Positions 14,201-28,000 of a stretch of DNA of 64,000 nucleotides are shown here, in pieces (the first letter of the stretch is position 1; each line of letters opens with the position of its first letter). The notes beneath the pieces are model-generated. The model worked only from the letters and a program-made list of their open reading frames with translations. It was not told where the DNA came from and searched no databases. The stretch covers positions 7,177,822-7,241,821 of the forward strand of contig NC_135158.1 in assembly GCF_050948215.1 (NCBI RefSeq). The letters are read 5' to 3'. Source of the stretch: Halictus rubicundus (Eukaryota > Arthropoda > Insecta > Hymenoptera > Halictidae). A program made the position numbers and the translations under genes.

Positions 14201-17200
14201 CTGCTTCCGAACGGTAAGTCGAGCGTAACCTTATGTTACATTTCACCGGTCTGCCTGCCGAAACACGGTGAAATATCGCCTGTAAATTCTCTTATAGATT
14301 GTCACCGGCCCGCCATTATAGGTATTAATGTTCGCTGGATCATTAACGTTCGCTCAACGAGAGACAATTCAGCACGCCTACAAGACTGCAGATCATAACG
14401 ACCGACGATTATTTAGTATATATTGCGGTTTGATGAACGGCTTTAACCCTTGACGTCTATATTTCAGGGGAATCGAACGGTCCTCGAAGCATAGTTACGC
14501 GGATATTATGTGTGATTTGTGTTTGACTTCTATAGGCTACGATTTTCGTTTTGGTGTACTGCGTGGCAGAATAGATAATAGAAAGAACGTGTGTGGTCGC
14601 CGCTCGTAAAACGACGCGCGACGGTCACTGCGTGCCAACATGGCGGCAGCCTTGCTTATCAAAAACGCTGAAAATCGCACATCTTTACACACGCATCACT
14701 TTTGAACTAGTGATCTCCGTGAAACTTGGATTTTCGGTATTTTTTCAGATTGCATAAAGAAAAGTTAAAAATTTCTGGTTTCCTCAGGCGAAGTTTAACC
14801 GAGTTCCTAGTATTTATAAATAATTCAAGAAGCAAATGAGAATTTGATATTGACGTTGAGCGAATTACTTTATCTCTGTGAGCTGAGAATTGCACAGACA
14901 TTTATATTCCAGTGACAATGTTGCGTTCTGTTATTAGCAATCGCGTAATAAGAAGTAAAATGTTGATTGGATAATTTCCTTAATTGATTACGTGAGTAAT
15001 TTAAAACGTGACGCAAGAATATAGCACCTAATAAAAGTGCAATAACGCAGCACTTTGACGTCTTGTCTATCGATGCGAGTGCAGTATTGCAAACGTGGTT
15101 CGGCAACGTAGTATAGAAATACTATCGGAATGCTGTAGAAAATATATTGCGATTTATTGTGCAGGAATTCACGTTCGGACAAGTACGTTCTGATTGACTA
15201 TTTTTATCAAAGGACAATGTTGGAGCACAACATCGACAGGTTTGAAATGCAATCGATTTCGCAGATTGCTAGAAGCAATTAACCGTTCACATAATTGATC
15301 GACACGTCAAACGAGTATGCACAGATTCCTAGGGATTGCAGTTCAAAGGAAATTCCATAACTCTATCGCGATAGCAATTAGTGGAAAATATTAATGCAAA
15401 TTCATATGCGCAGATCGTGCAATGTTGGTCGCAAAAAATCAAAGGGCGAATCAGCGGGTCGATCATGAAATTCGAAACGCCAGTGAGACTCCTCTTTGTT
15501 GTCGGTTGCTCCTTAGGCCAAATTAAAAAATTTAAAAATTCAATAAATTGGCAACGTTACAAATCTTTTTTTTCATTTCCAATGAAATTTATGTTTTATG
15601 CCATAAAAGTCTATTACCATATTATTTTACAGAACACATTTTTTCTTTTTTAATGTAATAGGTAGTTTTATTCAACTTCTATGCGATATTTTTAAAAAAC
15701 ATTTGAGATGCAACGGTCTGAATTTTCCTTAAAAATTCAGCTCTTTTTCTTCGGTATCTGCACCAAGACACTGGTAACGCAAAGTGTTCAAGTCAACTGA
15801 TAACACCGCTAATCTCGAAACGAAAAAGTGGGTTCGTTCCCTGCGGGTGGTAACTTCTTCTTTTTACTTCAATATTTACTTCTGTGTAAATCCTCTCAGT
15901 TAATTCGAGAGCAAGATCAAATACCAGAAGAAGCGAATTTTTACATATTTCTTCGTGGTTCCTCATATTTCTTCAGATTCCTTTTTCAAATTGCAGATCT
16001 TTAAGCAAATTTCTATTTTCATAATTCTACCGAAACCAGAATATGAAAAGAATTTAATTCGATGTGTAGAAGACTCCTTACGGTAAATATAAAATAAAAA
16101 TGTCATTCGTACTCTCCAATGTAAACGATTTTACATCTATTTTATAAATAAGGATTGTGTACTTTATTGATTCAATTCTATTAACCGGGAAAAATATCGT
16201 GGAAGTATGAAAACGTGTTTTCAGGTACGAAAATAAATTAGTTTGAAGGACTATGTGAGTCACTGATAGACTAGACGTGAGAGAAGAAGGGCATGGAAGA
16301 CACGGAAGATATTTTCTCTGAAATTCGGAATTAAGAGTGTCACTTTCGCCTGAAAGCGTTATTATCGTTACATTACACGACGATCGCATTAAACCACTTT
16401 TAGAAGGCGAACGGTTTGAAAGCACTTTGTCACGAAAGTAGTGGAATCTGCATCGGACGCGACGGAAATCTGAAACGTTTCGCACAGCTTTATTAAACGT
16501 CGATATTCGAGCACCATTTTGATTCGGTGTATCGCAGCATTATCATTCTGCCAGATTCGTGACCCGCTTTTTGCACATTCGTATCGGCTGGCTTAGATTG
16601 CTCTTCGGATTGTCTTCGAGTGGAACGAAAACTGCATTCGCGGGGTGCGCTGGCGCTTCAAGTCAACTTTTAGAATTATCGACACTGAAGAACGGTTTTT
16701 GTTTCGTGCAGATACGTGACAAACGCGATAGTTTATCGAATCATATGCTTAACCACAAAAAGACCGCTTTATAATTACAAGAATATCATTCTACATTTAT
16801 TTCTTGTTATAATTTAATAAATACCTACGACAACATTTGCCTTACTATACGTAGCCTTACTTACTAAGCTCCAGGGTATAAATTTAATTTAAATTATAAA
16901 TGTACTTTATCGAAACAGAGTTCTACTCATGCATTAGAATGCTGAATAAAATATATTCATGAACTGCGAAATTCAAAGTCCTGTACTTTATAAACAGATT
17001 CGAAATGAGGAAAATTATGAATGAAACCTCCCCTAATTTCACATGCGCCGCACTATGCTCTTCATTTCGAACAAACTCTCCGCGACCAACATCAAGAAAT
17101 AATGGATTTGTCGTGAAATCACCCATAAAATTCTTTCCACTGCTCAACCGCTGTATGAAGCTTCGCTGTGCTTGCAAACGTACAGAGAGGCAGAATTTTT

Positions 17201-17649
17201 TAAAGAAACAGCGAATTCGACTCTCTACCATAACACATCCCGCGTATAAATTCCATTAAGCCCCAACCCGCTCCCTCGGAACGTCTTTAATTTCACTCAG
17301 CCGTCAGGGGCGTAAAATGAAGCAGATATACAGCAGTTCGTAAAAGTAAATTTTTGTTGTGTTCGCGCTACGTAAGGAGACACTTTCGACGGCGTTTATC
17401 ACAAGGAGGAGCAACGTAATATCGTACCTCTTGGTAATCCGACAGCGCTGGCGTCGAACAGTATCAAGAAAATATTTTCCAAGACGTCGCGCAGTGGCCG
17501 AACAGCGATTTCGGCTAGTAAAAGATCATACTCGACGAGTGGCATCCTCCTACCGGCAACGTGTATGGGATCACTATAACGGATTAATATTCAAGTATTG
17601 CGATTTGGACCATGACAAATTTTTTTAGAGTATTTTCCAGCCATTGATC
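11204..17649. other. Non-coding stretch with one CpG-rich block
   Basis: Dispersed repeat copy 2 is at 14642. A GC/CpG-rich block spans about 13640-14400, with overlapping open frames on both strands and long purine or pyrimidine runs (13860-14090). TTAACCCTTGACG at 14443 looks like a single piggyBac-type end without a partner. The remainder is AT-rich and holds nothing recognisable. Confidence 0.55.
14642..14803 (+). repeat. Dispersed repeat family, copy 2 (long form)
   Basis: This copy extends further upstream than copy 1, sharing CTTATC, CAAAAACGCTGAAAATC and CACATCTTTA with copy 4 at 22035. It lacks about 14 bases of the core (CTCGCCAAAATCTA is missing between TTTT and CAGATTGCA). Copies 2 and 4 together show that the full unit is at least 160 bp. 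Confidence 0.8.
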
Positions 17650-18062
17650 CACGAGTCTGATCATAAACCAACCTATTCTACTAGTACAATAATGTAACGC
17701 CCCTATTTTGCTTGTCTGGCTATAACAGAGACTCTATTCTTTTTTGCCTGTCTAGTTAATAATAGAACTACATTAAGATCTCTATTTTAGTTGTTAGATT
17801 AAATAGATCTACATATATATTTGTTTTCGTCTGACTAATGATCAAATTAAAAAGACCAGCATACTCTAGTTGAGTGACCATAGGTCGTAGTCGTCGAGTC
17901 TGATCATACGCTAAGCTATTCTACTAGACAATGCCTCTACTTTACTTGTCTGACTATAGGGGGACTACTCCACTAGCCTGATTAGTGATCAAGTGAAAAA
18001 GGTCAACGCAATCTACTTGCGTGAACCCAGAGGACCTGTAGCCTACTTGTCTAATCAGTAGA
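17650..18062 (-). repeat. Degenerate repeat array, inverted relative of 11088-11203, with a 243 bp internal duplication
   Basis: The array contains repeated TTTTGCTTGTCTGGC, TTTGCCTGTCTAG and TTTACTTGTCTGAC motifs and other diverged units. CGAGTCTGATCATA recurs at 17652 and 17895, a 243 bp offset. TAATGATCAAATTAAAAAG near 17834 is echoed by TTAGTGATCAAGTG near 17981. This indicates an older higher-order duplication of a short-unit array. It has no coding potential. Confidence 0.65.
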
Positions 18063-19453
18063 CTGCAGATTTTAGACATTAATGGTAAAAATTGATTGGT
18101 TAGCTACAAAACTATAAAGACAGAAGAATTGAACGATGTTATATTATTTTCGACTTTGTTAAATTAATTTTTACAACGTGAACATATTATAAGAAATATA
18201 CCTAAATATTTCACAGTATTACGTCTTTTACTCCGTAACAACAACAACAACTGTATACTTTTGTAAATTGTAAACTATCGTCTAGGTTCGTCCGGAAGCG
18301 TACAGATACTAAATAAATTTCCTCATATTTACAGTGTGTACGGCAATAACCGTTGCACCAGGGCTTTATTCTGCAACAGAAAAGCAGTCACCAGAGGAAC
18401 ACCTAACATCCAATGTTCTCAACCATAGAAACATCGAGCTTTTGATGTTTCATTAGTTGGAATCGCTGTTTGGCGCACGGTGCGTCAGCCGTCGTAACGC
18501 GTGGCGGTAATATCGAGAGCAGCAGTTAGGCGAAATTAACAGGAAACGAGAATCCCCTTAGTCGCGACGTGGCCGGGCCATTATTCCATTTACTCGAACG
18601 TCCGCCACCTTCCCGTATGAATCCGCGCCAGGATCGAGTGGCTTTCGCACTTGGTGGGTTGAGAGCCGCTGTAATAATTACTGGATAATTATTCCTTTCT
18701 CGGTGGCAAGGATTTCCATTGCTTTAACCGAGCGAGAGGGCCGGAGGGGAAGTGCCTTGCTGTCCCGTTCTCTTTCCTCGTCCTCTTCGCGCTTTATCTC
18801 TCTATCGACTCTGATTCGGCTACACGGTCGCGCCAGCCGATTTTCCTCTTATCCGGCAGATAGAATGTTTCTATGACGGGTCTAATGGTGGCTCCCGCTC
18901 CTCGTAGCTGCACAATCTAACGCACTCGTTGCTACTTGCTCCTCTCGCCATTGTACTCGGGATATACTATCGATCCCGGCTTCTCTTTCTTCTTCCTGCC
19001 TACCGCCGCAGCTTTTTTCACCGTTCCCCCTCCCCGCGCAACCCCCGCGCGCACTCCAGGCAAGCGAAAAAGTGCCGCGGGAACAGGGCGAGAGTTCGGC
19101 TTCTCGACGGCGCGCGGCGATTACTTACGCGCCGAATAGGACCGGATAAAAACGGATGCCGATTCACTGGTCGTTTGCCTCGATTCGACGTAAATAGCGA
19201 CGATCGTGCTGCGAAGTGTAGCCGAATGTACTGGGTGGCTCGCATTACCCTATCAGATTTTATTCACGCTCGGTCCAGCAACGCGCTCGAACACTGCATA
19301 TCCGATTCTCGAAAAATCGTCCGTGTAAACTGTTGTAATTTCGTTCTGAAAAATTATAGAACGAACCTGGAGTCATTTTTATTCGTTGGTCATTTTGATC
19401 TATGACATGACATTTTTGCTTGTCACAGCAGGTCGGAAACTAAGGACACGTGC

Positions 19454-19501
19454 TGCCATCTATACTTATCTCTCATACACGAGAGATAAGAATAGATGGT
19501 A
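19454..19501. repeat. Near-perfect 21 bp stem hairpin
   Basis: The arms TGCCATCTATACTTATCTCTC and its inverted copy (19481-19501) differ at two positions and are separated by six bases (ATACAC). The loop is short, so the structure could extrude in DNA or fold in RNA. Confidence 0.75.
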
Positions 19502-21902
19502 GTATAAGCTGATATTTTTTACTACCGTGTAAATAAATAATTGGAAGATCTCTTGAGAAATAATATGAAGGTGAATAGGAAAGGCTCAACATGTGAATGC
19601 AAGTACGTTCGAGTATGCGTGATGAATTTTAAAAGGGAAAATGGAATACCTCGTGAGTGATTGAGTTTCAAATACGTTTATAGGACATTTCGTTCGCGGA
19701 GTAACTCGAGCAATTTTATTTACATTTCGCTGAAATCGAATTACTCCGTTCGCTTGAACTCCTCCAGCAATGCGAAGAATATTTTCAATATTTAACTTCA
19801 GAAGCAACTCCGTCGATCTCGGCTAAATGTCTTTCGCCGTACGGTAGTACACCTCTTCCGAATTAGCCGGGAAAGTTCGACCGAACTCTTAAAAATAATA
19901 CTGCGCACTCATGAGGGAGCAAGCTATGAAAATTGGCTGCGGAGTGTTCGACTCGGGTTGCACCTTTGACCTACTTCTGATTCCTCGTCATGCATTTTTA
20001 ATCGGTGAGAAGAGAAGTATTTTTCCTGGGAGCATTATCGCTCACTGCTCTGAAAGCTGGAAAGAATAGCGCAAAGAACTTTGGTCTCGCGGCGATATAA
20101 TTGACGAGGGAGAAATGAAAACGCAAAGGGGAGTCCCGAAGACTCAGCGTTTTATTTTGTAGGAACCGAAACGAGGCGCAGTAAAATATTCGTCAACTTC
20201 AGAATCCTATATCGAAAGCATTAATTCAGCAAAAAGTGTGACCGTTTTATGTACAGATTCAATTTTATTCTCCGTCAAAATATTCGGAAGAAATAGTAGC
20301 AAAATATTTAATTGAAACCAAATCGAGTTCGCAAAAATAGCAGCAGATGATACACGTTCCATCTGCCGTTTATTAGCGAATTGTTAATTCCAAGGGATAC
20401 CTTATAATTCATTGTGATAAAGATATAATTTCCCGCATAGCCCGATTGTATATTTATCACGATCAAGATATAGTCTCAATGATTAAGTTCGAATAGATTT
20501 ATGTCTTCACTCCATGTTAGGAACATTTTACATTATTTGCGAGAATGTATTACTTCTTCTTTTATTTTATTATTTTTTACAGTATTGAAAATCGCCTGAT
20601 CGGAGCCCATTCATTCACAAATGTGTATAGCTACAGTTGTAAAAAGTTATTCAACGACGAAGCTCATGATAGAGTATCGTTCCAAAGAGCTCCATTATGC
20701 ACAGCATTAGCAATTTTTCGAAGAAAATAAAATAAAACAGTCGACGATCCATTATATCGTAATTGTAGCATGAGCTTTTCTCTTCGGTCATAAATACGAA
20801 CTTTTAATTGAATAAAAATTTCAAGCATCCATTCCCACTCTGTTCCGCTGAAAAACTCCAAGTTTAATACACAGATAATAAACCTTGCCGCGGATTGTTT
20901 ATCAACTTTATCAGGCACTCTGCCAACCGAGAATTAACGCTGATCTATACATTTGAACGTCCATTGTGTGCGAGCACAGAAGATCGCGGTGGTTTATTGA
21001 ACGGGAGAAAAGCTTAGTGACATTACTAAATTGTAAATTGTCATTGTCGCGGACCATTTGAGAAAACGCGGAGTCGAAGAGAACTCGCTCGAGTTAAATA
21101 TTATATAACGGGTCAAAGTTCAGGGGGTTTGTCAGGCAGCTAGGGGACTCTAGTGTCTATTCATTAGTTTCCCTTTAAGTCGCACCTGTTCAGGTTACGG
21201 CAGCCTTTCTCTCCCGAGTCGACATCATAAATCGATAAGGAAGCAGCGAGGCAGCGACGCGTCTCAATTTTCCGCGGAAGTTGTACCTCCTGATTTCGAA
21301 CTCTTTCTTCTCCGCTAATCGGCCATGGGGCCCTTTAATCCTCGTTCCTTCTGCATTCAACCTTTCCCCGATGAAAGGCAAGATATAGATGGGCCACGGC
21401 ATGGACACCCGGGTGTAAATCGATTGATCAGAAAAAGTTCGCAGGAAAATATCTGCTGTCGCCTTCGCGTAGTGCTGGCCGTCGTATTTTTCTTCGAGAT
21501 TAATTAAATAGTTTAACCCAGGCGAAATTTGTTTCGAAACTAATTAGCTACGTGAAAGCGGCGAGTTTTATCTCTGCCCCGCGCCTTTTGCTTTTTTTTT
21601 CCGAGACATCGTCGCCGCTCGCTCCACTTTCGGTTCCGTTTGTTTCCACGCTCGACGGATAAAGACGAAATGAAATCGATTGTCACTTCAACGGAGACAT
21701 TATTTTTGAAGACCCGTGGCGAGTGCTCGTCTTACAGTTGGCTGTAACAATAACTCAATCAGTCCTCTTTTTAGATCAACACATACAGTGCGTTTGCCAG
21801 GAAGAAAGTTAAAACTGGATTGCGAATTTTACCCATTTATGAAGAAACGAGTAGGTGAAACATAAAATATGAGGAAGATTAGAAGATATATTATCGTCAA
21901 GT

Positions 21903-22000
21903 TTTTTCGGTTAAACATTGCTTCAGGAAGACGGAAATTTTTAACGTTTTTTTATGCAATCCTGTAGATTTTGGCGAGAAAATACTGAAAATCCGAGTTT
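21903..22000 (-). repeat. Dispersed repeat family, copy 3 (inverted)
   Basis: This minus-strand copy carries the core from the GGATTTTC segment through TTTAACCG and the trailing A-run. It stands head to head with copy 4 (22035-22194), separated by about 34 bp, so the two form a large inverted repeat. Confidence 0.8.
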
Positions 22001-22034
22001 AATTTAATTTACACGAACCTAATCCCGACCAATA

Positions 22035-22194
22035 GGCGGTGCCCTTATCTGTCAAAAACGCTGAAAATCACACATCTTTAGTGATCTCCTAGGATTGAAA
22101 CTTGGACTTTCGGCATTTTCTCGCCAAAATCTACAGGATCACATTTCAAAAAGTTAAAAATTGCTGGTTTCCTAAAGTCAAGTTTAGCCGAAAA
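22035..22194 (+). repeat. Dispersed repeat family, copy 4
   Basis: This copy contains the upstream segment shared with copy 2 and the full core. It lacks about 22 bases after CACATCTTTA that copy 2 keeps. It is paired head to head with copy 3. Confidence 0.8.
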
Positions 22195-22588
22195 AACCAA
22201 TACTACACGCGGAACATTTCAATTTTGCATGAGGATTCACTATTATCAAATTTCATACCGCAATCAATCAAATCACTGTCAATACTATTTCATTCTGAAT
22301 GCAGTTGTTTACAGATTTCGCTAGCTAACATTACCGTGCACGATGCAAATGGTTCTTCCATCGCAAACAAATTAAATTGAAGGTTTCTCGTCTGTATCGT
22401 TTCTACCACAGTTGCATTTCATTCTCTCTTTGAATGTATATTACACGATATATTTAGCTTCCTTTATTACTTCCTTTTTACGAGTAACGTTCTTGCCTCG
22501 ACCGCAGAGTGAACGAATTATAACAATCCTTTGACGAACAACAAAATGGCCGGAATGAAAAAATGAAACGGAGAAGAAAGGCCGTTAG

Positions 22589-22612
22589 AGAGAGGGAGAG
22601 AGAGAGAGAAGC
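22589..22612 (+). repeat. Imperfect (GA)n microsatellite
   Basis: GA repeat with one extra G interruption. Confidence 0.9.
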
Positions 22613-25036
22613 CGGTTACAAATGAACTTATTCCCTGCCCTCCGCGAGGATGGTTCAACAATTTCGACTTTGATGTCTCCTTTGGCCAAATACGGAAAGG
22701 TTTCCGTTCCCTTTAATTCAACGACGGAGCGTCAGGATTTTGTTCGGACGACTGCGCAGTTACTTTTTTCTCCCATTCGACTGTCCACCATCACCCGCCC
22801 ATGTAATTTCTTCTTCTTTTTCGGGTCGGGGTTCCCTCATGGGAAAGAAACAAGTGACCAATTCTTTACTCGAGTAACAAGTCTGGTCACCAGAACGGTG
22901 ACGAACTGAACTTCCCTCGGTCTTATCGATGAAAGGGAGTATCCGTTCTGGTTACACAGCCGCTGCCATTTCTCTCTCCACAAATACCGTGCAAAAAAAA
23001 AAATACACACGGTTGCGCAACCTCGAAAAATTCGAAAATTTGTCAAGGTTAATTATGAAAAATGTTTTCGTTGTAATTTTGAAAACGGTAGCGTGCTCGA
23101 ACGAAAAAAGTGTCGTCAACCTGCTTTGCTTGAAGAACTAATTACATTTTGTACATTTCATGCGGTACATGCAATAGTAACTGGGAATTTTATTTTCTAA
23201 ACAATACGAGGTGGCGAATTACAGAGCGGCAAAAATATTACGAAACTCTTTAAATGCATCTCTATTTTATGCCAGTTTCTTGAAACGGACTCGGGTATCG
23301 GTAATCGCTCGATTTGACATAAAATTATAAAAGCGAACGTTCGAAGTGCAAATGTGCCAACTGAAGTGAAGGAAAAAAGTGCATTTTTGAGATGAGCATA
23401 TTGGGGAAGAAGCTGAACTTTTCGCAGAACATGCTACTTTCAAAATTCGGTCGCATAACACGGATATTATTGATCGGTGTTGTTCGTATGCACTCGTAAC
23501 ATCAGCAACCAGAAGAGAATCTATGGGACAATAAAACTTTGCCGCAAGCGAATCAATGAGTGGAGTGCACGCCGTTGAGTGAATCGCGAAAGGGAAGCGT
23601 GCAGTGGGACTGCAGAACTTTGGATTACCGAGGAGCTGTGCGTTTCTCATAAGAACCGAGACGAGTTGCGAAACTGGAGCTATGTCGTGATAATTAGAGA
23701 CTTCTGTTTCGCGGAACGAAGGGAAGTTTAAGTTTCCAGCAAATCGTCCTATTCATTCTCTTCCCCTCGACCTTCTGCCGCTGCTGTCTGTTGCAAATAT
23801 CTTTGGTATTTCTCGTTACGTGTGTCCGTTTAATCGCAACTTCCTTTATGTCACTATTATTCATAACATTCATGGCTCGCTCGCTGTTACACTGAACGTT
23901 CCTAAACTTCGTCAATCCTTCAGCGAGGCGAAAATTCCGCGAAATGATGAAACATTAATTTGTTTCGAAGCTTTCCAGCTCCATTAATTTATTGACGAAA
24001 GCGCTGGCCTCTTTCGGTGCTGATTTCGACAGAAAAATTTCTAGAAAATAATTCAAATGTACGCATGAATATATTTTATGCAGGAAAATTAAACTAAGTA
24101 GTGTAAGAGATTTTTCCGTGTATTGTATGTTTTACAAAGCATTCATTTTTCATGTCATCGGAGCGAGGATACATTAAGGTAACGGCTTCTATCTGCAAAG
24201 TTAATATTACACATACTCATCCCGTAACTTTTGAAAGTATCGTAAACTAAAGAGAATATTAATCAAGTCGCAACATCATAAAAATAAATTAATTTTAATA
24301 CGGCACATACATATTTCAGTGAAATTTTGCTGGGACTTTATGGTATGTGGCATGTATACAAGGTAATATATATACGAGAGAGGGTCAAAAAGTTCTCGGA
24401 ATGGAGGGGAAGAAGATGAAAAATGCTATGTTACTATTTATATTATACATTATATTTCATCTTAACGTCAACGTTAAAAGTTCTCCGACAAAACAAATAA
24501 ATTTAATTGAATGTACAAACAGGTAACGAACATCAGGAAAATGTATAAACGAAAGCGTGGTTCTTGTTTTCGTTTAGAAAATATGCAATGTTAGCGTGCA
24601 ATCACGATTGAAATTTTAGAAAGTGTATTAGTGTGATAGCAAGGATAATTTGAAACGTCTGTGTAGTTTATCAGAGATGAATACATTGGAACTTGTAGGG
24701 TAGAATTAATATGGAAAATGGAGGTGAATATATTACCTTGTATTATAACGAATATTATATTTTCCATTTACAAGAACTTGCTAATAATGACAGTGAGATT
24801 AAAGTTTTTATTTCAGAGTGTAAAGACACTCATATTTTGGTTTAGCCCGCGAATGTGTTTAATATTACATCGCTATAAGAAGCTTCGTCATTATCTTCCG
24901 AGAACAGTTTTCGATACAAAGGTTAATTTGGAAGTTAATAAAGGTCTCCACAGGCTGAATAATATCTTGGCACTCGCAGCTGCAGTAAGTTTCCAGGAGC
25001 GAAGGATCTCTGCCTATCCCTAGCTCGTCGTTTTAG

Positions 25037-25049
25037 CTGCTGCTGCTGC

Positions 25050-25088
<39 letters not shown>
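25037..25088 (+). repeat. (CTG)n then (CT)n compound microsatellite
   Basis: A short run of GCT units passes into CT repeats, with one interruption near 25060. A pyrimidine-rich tail continues to about 25120. Confidence 0.95.
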
Positions 25089-25092
<4 letters not shown>

Positions 25093-28000
25093 CTCTCTTT
25101 TCCCCTCTCCTTCTCCCCCTTCACTGTTGAACCACTTTCATTTAAAAATTAATTAGAAAGAAACTTCAACCGACGGTCAGCTATCAAACTATTGGTAGGC
25201 TTCTTCGTCATTTCATATCGGTTCGAGAAATGAGAAATCAGAAGTTATTATTGCTAAAAGAAATCAAAATTGTGGGTTTCAACGTTGTAGTATGAATTCT
25301 CTGGAATTTAATTATGTTGGCGATATTAAGCGACTGGGATTGGCAAAAGAAATTAATTTTCTTAACAATATTAAATCGCATGTGAACCCAATATGCAGGA
25401 AATATTGGAAAATTGATTGGATTTCTTAGAGTAATTAAAGAATCGTCTCAGGTTAACATAAGTAAGCGGACTAATTTGCTACATTTAATGGGGCATTATA
25501 TAAACTAGTCATTACGTTTTTTAATAACAGTAAAAGAAAACTCGTATTAGTTCAATGTACAACTATAAAATCCTGTACAGATTAAAAATTTTTTAAATGC
25601 AGGAAACAATGTGCAAACCAGCAATAAGATTAATTAGAATTAAAGTGTAATATAGCCCTTAAATTAGAATACGTAGAAGTACCTTTTTATGAGAGTGTAA
25701 AAGTAGCCTAATTAAGAAGAAGGATGAAGGGTACGATCAATAGAAGTGCCGGTTTTATTGCGGAATATTTTTCCGGAGCACTGTGCAGATTTTTCAGGAA
25801 TATCTGTTTCAGAAATCCCTGCGTCAACCAAGATTAATCATTATGAAACCCGCAGCTTTCGTCTAAGTCTATAAAGCACGTGCAAGTGCTAATTTAGGTT
25901 TCAAATGTCTGTTAGCTCCATGCACATTGAAGGGATTAAGATAAAATTCGTTCCTTCTTTTATAGCATTTCCGCTCCGCTGCTCATCTCCTTCGTTTTCA
26001 TTTCTTTCCGCCCTTTATTCCGCCCTCCCGTTCTATTTTCTTTAATATTACCTTTTCTATGGTTTCGGCCCTTTCCGCCGCTATTTGTATTCTCATTCAA
26101 TTCTATCTACTTTCAGCTCACACTTCATTATCTAATGAAATTTTCTACTTCGGATGTGATGGTGCCTTAACCATCGACCGGCGGGACTGATGTTATCCAT
26201 CAAGCGTTGAGTAGTCTTCTACGTCCCTTCGAAAGGATGATCTTCCTTTTTAACAAAAAAAAGTCTAGCCCGTGCTGTAGAACTCTCACGCGAAGTTTAC
26301 GGACCAATACGAATGAATTTCTTCTCGCAGCACTGCTGGAATTCTGTTGAAACTAATTTAAGTTATGGTTCGTGCATAATTAGTGCACGGGATTGTGTCT
26401 TTGGAAAAAACTCTTCGAAATACTTTTACAATTTGTCAGAGTGACGAAATAAATTTGTGCATCGGTCAAGTCAATCTTTCTCTTATCTTGAAAACTAAAA
26501 TTATATTATATTCAGCTGTGCAACTTAATTAGATTGTATAGATTTGCAGATTTTTCAAAGAAATATTAATATTTATAGAGGGCGAATGTTCACTCACTTT
26601 TCGGAAAATTGACGGAAAGATTTACGATAGAAGCGAATAATACTTCTTGATGCAGAAGCGAATGAAAATTTTTCGAGATTCTGGGCAACGACGACAGGTA
26701 CGTACTATAGTAGTCGGACATTGTTGCATGCAGGCACTTGGTTTTAGTGGCTGTAAAAGCTCGGGGAAGAGTAAGGGTGTTTCAGAGTCACACCCCGAAG
26801 CTACTCGCCTCTTTTCGTTACAGTCGAAAAATACTGTAGCTCACGGAATCGTTAAAAATGACGCACGCGATTCGACTATTTGTTTTACGAGTAATCACGA
26901 CCGACTTCCAACAACGAAAAAGAAAACAACCGAGATCGTATAATTCGGATCTATTATTCTTCGTTTAATCCCGACGTGGTCGATGTTATGATGCACAAGA
27001 GTGCATATTTGCAATTCACTTATAACTGCACCTTCTAAGTGGAACTTCTAAAAATAGATTATTCGATATACGGTAATACTTTTTAGACAAGCTACACGAA
27101 TCACTAACGAATTAATTTCTTAATACACCATAGTGTAACGTTCATTGAAGAACAACAAATTATCCTGTATACCAACGACAATTTTCGTAAAACATAATGG
27201 CTCCCTAATTGCTATACTTAATATTTATACGTTCTCACGGGTTATAAGGTAATCTCCGTTTTGGTATTTGGTCAAATAAATTCACCGAATGGTCCACTAA
27301 AATTATGGCGGAAATTCAGTTGAACGCAAATATGAATGTAATCTAGCGAAATAAAGCACGATATAAATTATTAACTAAAGTGAATAAATAGCATGCTTAA
27401 TACAAATTGTAGAAGCAACGTAATATTGCTGTTTGTATTTCTTAGAAGGTTTACGCCAATTTGCACTGAAATTCGCAAAGGCTTTCTACGGTATGCTATT
27501 AAACTAAGAACTGGTTAATTAACCTTTCTCGGCGTGCAGACGACAACGTTAAACGTTAACAAAATACTGTTCCACGTCTTGGAGAGCATTTCTTGCGAGG
27601 GTACTCAATGACAAAACATTTTTATTTTTAAAACTGCTTCTTTATAAAACTTTTGCCAATATATTTGCGACATTTCTCTGATTACAATGTGACCACACAT
27701 GATTCGGTGCATACTTGTTTAATTGACGATTCAGTAGAACCTCGATTATCCGAACCGATGATATCCCAAACACAATATCTTTTAAAATTATTCTACTCCA
27801 AATATGGATAACAGAGGCTTTACTACATATAGTGTGAATTAAACAGGTAGATACGATTCAAATTGTTAGGTCTCATACGAATCGGAAAAATGTCAGGAAT
27901 ATGCTAGTGAAAGTTGAATAAAAGAATAGTTGAAATCAGAGAAGTTTCATCGTTGTATCAGTGTTGTATTGCCGATGTCGAGACACTAGTTTTACATATA

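Noticed and set aside
14443..14460. TTAACCCTTGACG as a piggyBac-type end
   Set aside because: No inverted partner ending in TTAA was found within several hundred bases.
26681..26699. Possible plus-strand microexon ending at a GTACGT donor near 26698
   Set aside because: The upstream GCAG acceptor would make a 42 nt exon, but nothing links it to any other exon and no family similarity was seen.
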